DNA of 64,000 nucleotides from NCBI RefSeq assembly GCF_004027225.2, contig NC_044284.2:41030420-41094419 (forward strand), given 5' to 3'. Below the pieces are notes generated by a model, which did no database searches, was not told the DNA's origin, and saw only the letters and a program-made list of their open reading frames with translations. This document shows, in pieces, positions 1-12,000 of this stretch. The position numbers and the translations under genes were made by a program. The stretch is from Strigops habroptila. Taxonomy: Eukaryota; Chordata; Aves; Psittaciformes; Psittacidae. Position 1 is the stretch's first letter. Each line of letters begins with the position of its first letter.

Positions 1-2403
1 GCTAAGAAGAGGCCTTGGACAGCATACAGCCAGCAATGAACTGCTGTATCTTTCCATTTCATGTAGGAAAATGTTTCCCTTTCATTATGAAAAAAGGGAT
101 AAGGAGCTGAATGGTTTTCTGGTCAAATAATATAGCTAAATGTTTAAAAAATAAATTATTCGTTGGAAGGTGCATGTTACAGCCACAGGTAAACTGTGGC
201 TTGTGTTGTTCATTACCTGACTGCAGAATTTCTTCAATTTTTTAGAATGACTGTCTGGAATATAGAAATCAGCTCATTCTGTTGGTAAAGATGTATGGAA
301 ATACAGTGAGCAAGCATGAGAAGGGGGAGTCATTGCCTCTTACAGGAGCAATCCCAAAGCAGTGGCTTAGATAAAAATTATGGTATTGCAAATAGCTCAG
401 CAGCGTTATAAGATAGAACTTGGAATATGCAAATTCCAAGTTCCCAATGTTGAAACACCAGTATGGACTTTAATGAGTATAAACATGTATCTAAGATTTA
501 TTCAAAACAAGACAGTCTAAATGGAATAATTGTGATCTATTTATTGATTTGGGCATATTTGGTATTAGAGAGCATTTTAAGAACATGACTTGCGCTACAT
601 ATCCAAAATACTGTGTATAGGCAATTACTAAACCCATGTTGCTCTCACCTCAGTATCAGTTCCCCATCAGTATGAAATCTATAATACACCAGTGCTGCTT
701 TTGTTCTAATACCCTGTCTCTGATGCATGTATTAGAGGCTTCAGAGGAAAGAGTAAAGCTATAGCATGCAGATGAGGAGTGAACTTTTAGCAAGGTAAGT
801 AACTTCTGACACTTAATGACGGGCTTATGCATTGAAAGCTTTATAGTTTCATTTCCTTAATTTCATCCAATATGATGATTGTTGTAATAATGAAAATGTT
901 TGTTTGTTTCTTAGTTTCCTTGATCTAATCCATCGAAATGTATGTTAATGGAAATTAAGACACTTCTGATAATAAAAATATTTGAGAACTATGTTGAAAA
1001 GTATGTTTAAAATAACCTTCCTCCAGAAACTTACTTTTTAATGTTGACTATTTCAGTAATATGGATTACCAAACAGGCCCACAGTCAGCACGGCTGAGAG
1101 CTGTAGGGACTTCTCAGGTAAGATTAAATAATAATTTAAAAAGTAACACATAGCAGTGTAACACATAGCAACACCAGTTCTAATCTTGTTTTGACCCAGA
1201 AGCCTTTGCTTGACAGCACAAGAGACTACATGGGAGTTCCCAACAGCCCCACCTTCTGTTGCAGAATGAATCTCTTAAAGACTGGATAGCAGTTGAATTG
1301 CTCAAGAATCATCTTGCTCTTTCTAGCAAGGATCCAGTCTTTGCACATTTGTAAGGAGTCATATACATCGAAATACTTTATAGTCATCATGTAGCATGTC
1401 CTGAAATGTATTGGGTGTAATGGTTTGGAGAGACCATATTCAACAACACATTAGGTGTTCTTTTGTACTGAACCTCTTCGACACTTACTAGAAAAGCACC
1501 AGATGGAAAATAAAGATCATTGTCCATATACTTGCTCGGTTTTAACTTAACCTAGAGTCTTTCTTCTAGCCTCTGAATACCATAGGTACAGAGAAATGAA
1601 AATCCATTCCTGATGTCTCTTGCCTGCAGTACTGTACATCACCTAAGCTGTAGGAGAGTTTTGTGACTATCAGCTGGAAGCAAGGTTGTGTATAAAGCCC
1701 TTTGTATGAAGCTTACTTTTTTATATAATCCCAAAGTGTATTGGGGAGTGGACAGAGGGAGGGAAGATGTGAGGCATTCAGTCTCTGTTCTAGAAAGAAT
1801 GTTTTCCAAAGAGGGTCAAAGCTGTGCATGGAAGATTGTAAAGAGCAGAACCAGTGTGGCATGAATGCACCAACTTGGAGCCAATGTGAAATATGTCCCA
1901 GGCTTTGTGTTAAATCTTGGTTTACATCATCAGAGACATCTGTATATTATTACTTCTTTTTAGGAGTCAAAATTCTTTGTCTAATGTCTACACATAAGGT
2001 TATTGCGCACAGCTTTGCATTTAATTTGTGAGGTGTTAGAATAAGGAAGCTATTTCAGGATGAATGTATTAGCATTTTGGTTATCCGAGAATATCTGCTA
2101 GCCATTATAGAGAGACATATCACGCTTGCTACTATAGTATCTAATAAATGTTTACTAAACAACATCTTGCTTAAATCATATTCTTGTGCTTTTGTTTTTC
2201 CAGTCATGTTTGGCTGAATGAGAGCTGTCAAGTAACTTGATGATTGTAAGACTTCAGGGAAAGCTGTTCCTCGAGAGTGTGGCGATGCCTTACTGCCTAA
2301 TTCATAATACTGCCAAGCAGTTAATATGTCTGCTTTTAACATGGGATTCATCAGTTGGTGTTGGAGTGCCTCACAGAGGAAACTGGTATCATGCTACCCT
2401 AGT
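1..2403. other. AT-rich intergenic DNA, no recognisable gene
   Basis: I see no supported protein gene. The open frames are short and resemble no family I know. By human gene order this could be flanking or 3'UTR sequence of the upstream neighbour RALGPS2, but none of the C-terminal coding sequence I remember for that protein is present. One exon-like 61-base segment (1057-1117) is reported as a finding. A 13-base direct repeat (GTAACACATAGCA) occurs twice near 1142-1171. Confidence 0.6.
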
Positions 2404-2530
2404 GCAACAGATGGAGAAACTGAGGCACAGCAGAGAGGTAGTGTTGTGTTCAGTGTGCAACAGTAATAGCACAAGGCTGGAGATTAAGCCAGCTCTCCTG
2501 AGATTATATCCAGTGCACTTTTCCAATGGG
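2404..2530 (-). repeat. MIR-like ancient SINE relic
   Basis: Near 2409-2435 the + strand reads ACAGATGGAGAAACTGAGGC followed by ACAG and AGAGAGGT. This is the well-known reverse-complement core of MIR-type SINEs (consensus from memory: cagatgaggaaactgaggc, acagagaggt). The next 90 bases keep the same order: a degraded 'ggctggagattaagcc' where the consensus has the 'gctgggattcgaacc' B-box region, and an ending like 'agtgc'. The copy is heavily diverged, as expected for an element that stopped moving before birds and mammals separated. Confidence 0.6.
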
Positions 2531-3104
2531 TCATAACTGCATAAAATAAGCAATAACTTGTCACAGCACATCTGCTCCAGTGTTTCTGGCAAAAGCGTAT
2601 CTGTTATCCTGATTTAAATCATAGTTTTTGACACTGATGATGTGTGGAGGTGAAGCCGATCAGCGGCCTCGCTGTGTCTCTCGGTCAGACAGAGAAAAAT
2701 GTTGGGCAAGCTAAATCATTTAAATCCTGGTACTGCCAGGGCTGGAGATGGGTGTATATGGAAGTGGAACCCCAGGGATTTCAGTGGGGCTCCATGCAGA
2801 CAGAATGATCTCTTGCATTCAAAGAAGCTCGTAATATCAAAACCACCCTAAGAAAATAGTCTCTAGACAAAGCTTACTGAGCTGAAGAATTTCCAATAGC
2901 ACATCAGGTAATGCTCCCAAGAAGTGGTTTATTTAAGATTAATAATGCATTTAGATGACTGTGAGATAACAGGAGCAGTAGGCTGAGTCTTCTGCCAGTC
3001 TCAGAAGGGGTAAGCCATTGGTCTTTTTGTCATTTGTTTGCATAAAAGTGGCATGGGGAAATATAAGTAAAATAGTTCCTTCAAGTTAAAAAAGCAAGGA
3101 AAAA

Positions 3105-3340
3105 ATCATAGAATCATAGAATGGTTAAAGTTGGAAAGGACCTTAAGATCATCTAGTTCCAATCCCCTGCCATGGTCGGGACATCTTCTACTAGGCCAGG
3201 TTGCTCCAAGGCTTGTCCAGCCTGGCCCTGAACACTGCCAGAGATGGATTATTTACCACTTCCTTGGGCAGCCTGTTCCAGTGCCTCACAGGCATTTTAT
3301 TATTAAGGAATTATGCATTGAATAAATCTATATTTAAATA
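3105..3340 (-). repeat. CR1 LINE 3'-end fragment
   Basis: The left edge contains the octamer-type CR1 3' tail read in reverse (ATCATAGAATCATAGAATGG), followed by 'gttggaaaggacctt', 'gatcatctagttccaa' and 'ccctgccatgg', then the 'ctaggccaggttgctccaaggc' and 'cctggccctgaacactgcca' blocks characteristic of the avian CR1 3' region. The element therefore lies on the minus strand and is 5'-truncated, the usual form of CR1 copies. Homology fades near 3340. It is too short to encode anything. Confidence 0.9.
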
Positions 3341-3706
3341 TGTATATAGAAAGTTGCTCTTCAGCTTTTCAAAATATTGTATTTTCTGTATGTATCAGGG
3401 TTTTTCTACTCAAATGAAACTAGTATTAAATAAAAATAATACAGAACAAAAAAATAATAATATTCCTCAATTAAGTAATGACTTAAAATTAGTAACTGAC
3501 AACTATAATATCGGTCCCACAAAATAAGTCATGTCTGAAAACGCAGCTACTTCCACTTTCCAACTATATTGCAGCAGAATCAGAAATTTAAGAAGCCAAC
3601 AAGAAAGCATCTCTGATGGGACAAGCAGTCTGTTTTCTGTATCTCCTAAGAAATACAAGAAGACATTCCAGAAATAATAGGCACAATAAAACTCTGCTGC
3701 ACTAGG

Positions 3707-3731
3707 AAAAAAAAAAAAAAAAAAAAAAAAA
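3707..3731. repeat. A25 homopolymer
   Basis: A run of 25 adenines. It could be the tail of an old retroposed copy or slippage-generated; I see no recognisable element on its 5' side. Confidence 0.9.
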
Positions 3732-6010
3732 GCCATCCTTTTCAGATTCATTTTTAAATGACTTCAAGAAAATAAAATCATTAATTTTATCATGTGGACT
3801 TATGATATGGTCTTGTAATCATGCACAGCATGACCCATCTTAGCCACACTAACAAGATGAATAATTTAATTCTCAATCCAGAAGAATTCACTCTGTTTAC
3901 TTCAAAATATCCATTTCTGTTCTTCTTGAAAAACACCTGAACTGGAGTCCAAAATGATTGATTAGTTCCAAGTATTAAAAGGAAAGTGTGCAAACCTCTT
4001 AATTCACCCCCATATTACAGTTCTTTTCAAGCGTAAAAGGTGGTAACAAATCGTGCAAGGCTTATACATTTATTATTTTCTGTAACTCAGTGCTTTATGT
4101 TGTCTTTTGATCCTTGAAGTGCTGCTTTTTCAGCAATGAGCAAATACAGTGGAGGGAGTGGGTTTTCCTGCTGTGCATGTATGAAGAGCTTCCAAAGGAG
4201 GCTTTTATGATGCATCAGGCTGGTTCACCTTGAGCTCATCAAGTGCTTCAGTTAAGCATGAGTTCTTTAATATATTGTTCTGCATGTCATTTCATATAGT
4301 TAGATAATGACATTGAAGGCTCTGATGATATCAACCCAGTATTTGTTCCTTCAGTGTCAAGGACATGCAATGAAAATGTAATAGGCAGTTAGATTAAAGT
4401 AAAAATATGCTGCTGGCAAGGAAATAACAAATTGGATTAAGTCAATGCTGTTTTGAATGTTGGTAACTAGATGAATTTTAATTTCTCATGGTTCATTTCA
4501 AAGACCTGTTTAGGCACCTAACACTCCATATTTTAAGGTTATGTTACTGCTTTAAATCTACTTCCTAATTCACTTCAGTATTTCAAAAATGTATTATTCC
4601 AACATTGTGAAACTCAAAGAGGCTCTTTACCCGTATCCTGTAACACCAGAAATGGAAAAGAAACATCTAAAGTAAGAGAAGGTTGTCACATGCACAACTG
4701 TGCATAAACTGGCTATAAATAAAAGATAGGTTTCACACCATCAAGGTGGGAAAGTTTCTGTTGCAGCTCCTCAAAGGAACACTGGGGAGCAAGTTCCTAA
4801 CTGTGGGGTTTATTTTGTGGGGCTTAATTAGACCATGAAAGAATTATGCTACTACTTAGATGTCTGCAATACTATAAGACAGCATTTTGTGATGTAGGAA
4901 GTCTCTTCGGAGCTGCAGTCTTTTATGGACGGTCTCAAGACTGTTAAATATTGAAAGAAATGTCACCTTCTAAAAGTACTTATTTTAAAATATCATATTA
5001 GTTCTCAAGTGTAAGCAGTACAAAATACTAATTTGAGTCCAATTGTACTGCAAGGACAACTATGCCTAGCTAGAATGGTGCAATTCTTACTGAGATGTGC
5101 CACTTACCGGGAGCAAACAGGGTAGCCCAGAATTTCCTTAGGTTATGCTTTCTATTGAAATTCAAGTTTGTAAGATGAAAATTTTCAAGTTGTGATGTGT
5201 GAACATCAAAGAATTTGGGGCTTCAGATACCTGTGGGCCTATGTTTATCTTAATTTAAATTGCTTCTCTTGGGGGTCTCAACTACTCAGAAAATGCAAGT
5301 TTAACTGATGCAGCTTCTCCAAAGATGGACTTTGGTTCCTTTGTTAGTATTAGAAAATGATTTGGAAAAACAGATAAACATATGTTTTGTACATAAGTAA
5401 TTACAAGCTATGGAAAAATGTTCTTTTAATTTCCCCTAAAAGATCAAGCTAAAGATTTGAAGTCATAACACATTTCTTGTGGTAACCCAAATTTAAGTCA
5501 TGTGAATCAAGAGCTGTAAGGATTCCATTAGCACATACGGAAAGTGGGATTGGATCTGTAAAAGTATTGGCAGTATGGCATGTTGTGAAGTATTATTTTT
5601 TTAAAATTAAAACTCAAACAAAACCCTTGAGTGGCTTTACAGCTATCCCACAGTACCAGCACGCTTTAATTTCCATTAAAACTGAATTTGCCACGGTCTT
5701 CATTTTAAATGGAAATAGTGCTCTGCTTGTGTCACTACGAAGCTTTATTTTCTCCCAGTAAAAATATGTTTGTATGAGTGACTTTTAACAGGAAATCCCT
5801 GTGAATATGTTTGTCTTGGTGATCTGCTGCTGCTTTAGACGAAAATTGCTATACCAGTCAGCTTGTGGGAGGATAACTTTTTTTTTTCCTAATTCTGTCA
5901 ATTTAAATCCAATGTACACTGCTAGATATATTGGAATAAATGTGGTTTGTTTCTGCTTGGAAAAGAGGTGTCTCATCCCAATGCACAAAGGCTGTTTCTC
6001 ATTTTGTTGA

Positions 6011-6033
6011 TTTTTTTTTTTTTTTTTTTTTTT
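6011..6033. repeat. T23 homopolymer
   Basis: A run of 23 thymines (A tract on the minus strand). No recognisable retroposon body is visible on either side. Confidence 0.9.
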
Positions 6034-9000
6034 AAGCAATATCTTTTATCTGTTTTGCTGGGACGTGTCTGCTAATACATGTGTATAAATAAATTTAGGA
6101 AATCCTCTCTTGTACCTGACACTTCTGCTTTTCTTGTTTCCTTCCCCAGCCATCAAAGGAGTTTCATGGCTGTGCCAGGCCACCCTCAGGACTGCTTCTG
6201 GGGATCCTTTCCGTCCCCATCTGATGCTCCATAGTAGCAGCTACTGAATTCACGTACACCTTGTGCTCTGTCTTCATGAGCTTTTCAGCAAGCTGTAGGG
6301 TGGAGGCACTCTTCTTCTACCTTGCTTCAAAATCTGCCCTGTGGCAACTCTTTAGGCCCAACTTCTCCAGGCAATCAGGGAATAGGATAAAGTCCATTTT
6401 TCTGTTTCCATGAGACTAAATGCTTCATCAGTGTGCAGTGATCCTCTGTAAGACCATTCAGGAAAATGCTGTTACCTGTGGTTTCCAGCGTTGTCAGAAA
6501 TGTTACTAACCCTAACTGGGAAAGGGGGAGAAAAGGGGGATGATGAAAAAAGTTCAAGTTTAGCTAATGTGAAGCATTTTCTCAGTTGATTTCTGAGGAT
6601 TTAATACTTTGGTTGAGTACAATAGTGATTTCTAATTTTTTTTCCTCGATACAGCTTTTTTCCAAAAGGAATTGCCGAATGCTTTACAGATCATACACAA
6701 AAGGAGAAGTCATCTAGGAAAAGCAGCAATGTACTTGCAAATAGGGTTCGTGCCAGTGAGATACAGCTTTAGTGGGATTTGCTAGCTCTTCTTCAGGGGA
6801 AGACTTGCTTTGCTGCCTTTCTTCTGATGACCGTTTCTATCCCACTTTCAGATTATGATGACCGAGCACAGCTTGCTACGTGTGAGTGGTGTAGCTGGTG
6901 CAGGACAGTTGCACAAGGTGGGCTGTAATAGCGGAGTCCCTGAAAACCCAGGCAATAAACACAGTTGTGTTTATTTATCTTATTTTTCTACTCTATTCCT
7001 TCTTGCCATGTTTTTTTAAGGCTGGCTTGATGTTGTATCACTTCGGATTGACACAATTAAGCAAGATCCCACTTCAGATTCCTGATGATCCCTGCTCTGT
7101 TTTGTACTAACATTGAGAATTTTTCTGTTTTGTTTGTGGTTGGGAGGCTTTCCCCTGCTTCACCCCCACCTGAGATTGTTCAAGAAATGTTGAACGGAGT
7201 GCTTAATGATTTCCAGTGCTTTCTCTTGACATTTTAGTTTTGGAGAATGAGCAATGCCTCCGCTGGGGACTTCCCTGGCAGATCCATGTCTGAACAGCCA
7301 GGGCTGGCTTCCAAGAACATTAAATTCCAGCTGCTTTTCCATCCAAGGCAAGGTTAGTTTAGTATCCCCCTTCCTCCCTGTGTCTTTACAGCAGGAGATA
7401 TTCTAGCCAACGTATTCGTCATGTTTCTGAGCCTCCCTGCTGCTTGATTTATGCAGAGAGGACTAGAGAGAGATTCCAGAGCTGTACACTGAGTGTGAAC
7501 TGCCTGCAGGTGTGCAGCAGGGCATGATAGCCCAGCGTGGCTTGGTCCATACATACGCTGGTTAGTCCGCACATGTAGACGAACAGAGCTGAGATTATAC
7601 CCTGCGTGTTCAAACACACAAAGGGTGTTGTTTCAGTTGTGTGGGTGAATCTTGTGAAATGCTGGAGACTTGGTTGTGTGGAAGCCACACAGAGAGGCTG
7701 AGGTGGAGTGAGGGATGCTGAGACTGAGTTTATTCTTGCATCCTATGTTGCTTTCCTCACTTATGAAAAGCAGCAGTGAAACAGTGTAGTGAAATACTAG
7801 GTTAAACTGTAGATAACAGTACATAAGGCTTCAAGAAAATTCATGCTATCTCTCCTTAATGTTCCCTGTTATTTTTCCATGTTGTGCAGTTTATGCATTA
7901 TGTGAGGTGAAGCAAGTGACTTATGCCTGGGGTTTTTTTTTAAGATTGGTTATGCATATTTGGTGCCTGGCTTAACACTTTAAGGGAAATAATTTTCAGT
8001 GGTATAATGGACTGTTTGAGTCTCTCTTGTCAGCTGGGAGTTTGAGTATGCGGCGCATTTGGAAATTCAGCCCATCCTGACCTTGCAACTGGCAAAGGAG
8101 AAATCCAAACCTATCAGCTGCTATTTCAACCTGAGATTCCCGCTTGCCTTTGTCTCATCTGAACAGGATAAAACGTACCTCATGCTCTTTCAAAGTTGGT
8201 TTCACATGTGCGGTTGCATGATGAAAGGCACCGCAGTTTTTAGAAACCCCAAATGTAGCCAGTCTCCAGCTGGTAAAATTGTCATCGTTCACAGCCTAAT
8301 TGAACTACGGAAATTTACCCAAGTAGAGGATCAGGTCCAGTGTACACAGCTGGGGACCAAGCTGAGCTCAGTAACTATCTGTGCTCAGTAGTAAGCCCAA
8401 GCCAACTGGGTTGCACACAGATACTTCTCCTAGGTAGCAGCACACGGATCAATGTCCTCTTGTTCACTTGTACCCATGTCGTCCCCAGTTCTCCTTTTCC
8501 TTCTAAGCAATGCCTCACTGACAGCAAAAGGAAAAGGCATCATAGATGAAAACTGATCACTTTTTTCTGATGATTCAGAGAAAAACTTTACTGCCTTTAC
8601 ACTTGAACTTCTCCAAAAGTGGTACTTGTTTGTTGCATAATTTTCCTTGTTTGTGAAACAAGTACAAGTTATGCTTGATATGAGTGGGTGAGAGAACAAT
8701 AGGGTTTTAGGAGTGGTTATTCCTCACTGATAGCACTGTTGTAGGTGAGAAAACTTATAGGAGGTTTTGCTTAGGTCTTACATTTTTCTGTGACTTTGTA
8801 GTCATAATTTTTCCCAAAGCTTGTCTGCAGATCTGTGCTAGCACCCAAACCACTAAAATGCTTTAAAGTTGATCCTTTTCTGCCCCTGTGTATTCAGCTA
8901 GTATGGTCGAATGTTTTGGGTTTCTTTTTTTTTTCCAGAGTCTATGAGATCATTCAAGTATGGAGACTTGGCAGCTTCTCTGTACGTACAGAGATGGCTG

Positions 9001-12000
9001 TTTGAATGTCAGACTCAGTGTCTTTCTGGCTAAGGATAAATTATTTGGTGTGTTAAATGAGGATTTGTTGCTTTATCTGACATGAATAAGGTTTGTTTAT
9101 TATTAATGTCCCGTCATGACTTACATTGAGCTGCAGATTTTTATCTTTTGGAGTTTTTTTTCATGCTTTTATTACATAAAAGCATAAGTATGTCTCTTAA
9201 ACAGTTTGGTAATAGAGAAGATAGCAATAGCAAGCTAATATGGTTGTAAGACCAAGAAAAGGCATTGTAAAACAGAAAATAAGCAGGCGTAAATATAAAA
9301 GTAATGGCGGGATTGGAAAACCAAGGTGAACATTTGCTTGGGTGTAACTGGTCATTTACATAGCAGTCTGTGTAACGGTCATTACAAACTGTAATCTATG
9401 GAAAAGGTGAACAGGGAATTTCATAAACATCAAGGATTCTTGGTGAAGGTAGAATTTGTCAAAAAAGATAAATTGTTAGTATTTTAAAAATGTTGTTTTG
9501 GTATCCAAAATGCCTCGTAGTTCTCAATGGAGAGGGAAAAAAAAAATAAATCAGGTTTTAAAAAGAATAACATACATGCTCCAATACTTGTGATTATTGT
9601 CAGCTCAGAAAGTGAGTGCATTTTATATACACCAGTGCCTCCTGTTTGAGAGACACCAGTCTGGAAGTCCGTGTCTTGTCTCGAGGAGGAGCGATTTACA
9701 AAGACCCACTGCTTGAACTGCCTTTCGTTGCCAGGGTCAAGTTATGCCATCTGCATTCTCTGCACAGGGTGGGTGCTCTGCCTTGCTGAACTGCTTGGAA
9801 TGCTGAAGGGGTGTGAAGTAAGTGGCTCTTTTTAAAAATGTATTTAATGAGCATTACAGCTTCATTTACAACATCTGGGTCTAACTTGAAATAGTGTTAC
9901 AAAAAGTAAAACATCTGTACATACAAGCCAGAAAAGATTAATAGAGGTTTATTTACAGCATAGATTAAGAGTGTACACCACTTCTCTCTCTTCATTTTTA
10001 TTTAAGTTACACAGGCAGCTAGCTCATCTCTATTGCCATTTGTGATGCTACATCACTGCTCTGGTTTGGGCCCCTATGTTTGCACTCAATGCAAATGAGC
10101 GTCAGTAGATCTTCACCTACATTTCTTAAACTGACAAATTGCTTTGTCTTTCACAGAGATTGTACAAGTGACATTCACAGTGCAAGTCTGAGCTTTTATG
10201 TGGGCAGTATTTAAGAAATGCTAAAACACAAGAATACAGTAAATACATTCAGTTTCCATGTGCTGTGTGACTGGTTGTCTGTTTCCATTCCTCATGTCAA
10301 AAGGGTCAAGAAACCAAGATACTACTGTTAATCGCAAGGTGGGACACGTTGTTAAAACCCTGAGCTTACTGACAGAAAAGCTGTTCATCCTTTGGCTGTA
10401 TTTCAAAACAGAAAATGGAAATGTCAAAATCTGTGCAACAGAGCTGCCTTCTGCTTTTACTGGTAAGTCGAGAAAGTTGCAAAGCAGACTTCAGGCAAAG
10501 GCCTGAAGTACACTTTAATTTTCTGAGCAGAGGAAATAGGAAAGAATCTGGGTTTAGGTTAAAAAGGAATACAGTTTATAGGTTTGTGATCATCCTCATC
10601 TTTTGGGGAGAAGAAAGAGAAGTTTCTCGATTGGGTTGGTCAGCCAGAGGGTCCTGTCTTTTGTTGCTGTTTCATCTCACTGTAGCCCTTGTGCTAGCCA
10701 GGCAGAATCGAAAAGAGGTGCTGCTGAGCTGAGTGTCCTGGCTCAGGATTACTAAGAGCCCTGAAATTCAAGCCCAGGATTTCACTTCCTGTTTGCACAA
10801 ACAGTGTTGTGATAAAGTGCTACATTAGTATCTTGGCCTTTGTGTGTCAGGAGCTTGAGGTGCTGACATTTTATTTTATTTTTTTCTTCCCCTTAGCAGC
10901 TGGCTCAAATTTTTTCAGCGTTTGCGTGGATTAATTTCCAACATACAGTGCGTTGCAATTAAGTCAGTGTTGGAGGCTGTAAGATGAAAGATAAGCAAGT
11001 GGGAGCAGAAAGAAAAATAGAGCAATAACCAAGAGTGCTGCCAATAAGAACTAAAGCAACAACACCGAACAGTTGGCAAAGTACCCTGTGGCTTCTTTGA
11101 TAGTCCCTCATCACAAGTAATAAAACACCTCTTGAGTTGTTCTTTACCTACTGGTTGTAAATCCTAGTGTAAAGCTGCCTGTGTTTCCTGGAGTCCTGGG
11201 GACCTCACAAAAGCCCCTGCTCTCCCAGAGTCTAGCCTGCCTGGCACATGGAGGAGCAGAAATGAAGGTGGGAAAAGTGAGCATCGCTGAATTTCTCACT
11301 CTGTCCTTCAGGGGGAAGAAGGGGAGATTTCAGTTTTGTAGAGGGCTCGCATCTAAATGTGAAGTCTATAGGCCATATTTTAAAACAAAACACTAGCACA
11401 TTCAGTATTCCTTACTTTTGCTCCAAATCACTGCAGCTGTGGTATGTATGAAGCTGTTACTGTTGTGTCTTTTTTAATGTGTTTTAAAATGTGCCTGGAG
11501 GTTTGGGGAATTTCTCATTTCTTTTATTTGTATTTTTTTAATTCCTGCTGAAATGCTCTGCTGTTTATATTTAAGCAAAACCTCCAGCAGGAATGAGTAA
11601 AATCAAAGAGCATCATAATCTTGAAAGGCAGGTTGGAGACTAACAGATAGGTCTGGCTTGAAGGAGCCTTTTCACGAGGGATGGGGTAGGCAGGGGTTCC
11701 AGGAACAGAGCAGCCCCTTTCCTTTCCTATCTCTCTGTGCACTGCTTTTTCCCGTCATTTCTCCTGCCTCACATCGATCTCCTCTGTGTGAAGTGCATAT
11801 CAAAGCCAGGGTTTCAGCAACAGTGGCAAGTTTCAGCAGCATCCAAAAAGCGACGCTTGTTCAGCTGGGCAAGCTTGTCCGGCACTTGGCTGCTCTCTCC
11901 CTCTTGCTCTCCAAGAGCAGCAGCGCTGTCTCGCACTTGGGGAAGCTGCTCCTTCTGTTTTCCAGTGGAATATCTGACGAGCTTTCAGTTTCCACACTAT

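Noticed and set aside
8059-8391. 110-codon open frame in the upstream desert
   Set aside because: No family resemblance, an overlapping frame covers the same bases, and no clear splice sites or promoter adjoin it.
10089-10096. Octamer ATGCAAAT
   Set aside because: A single 8-mer is expected about once or twice by chance in a window of this size, and there is no supporting context.
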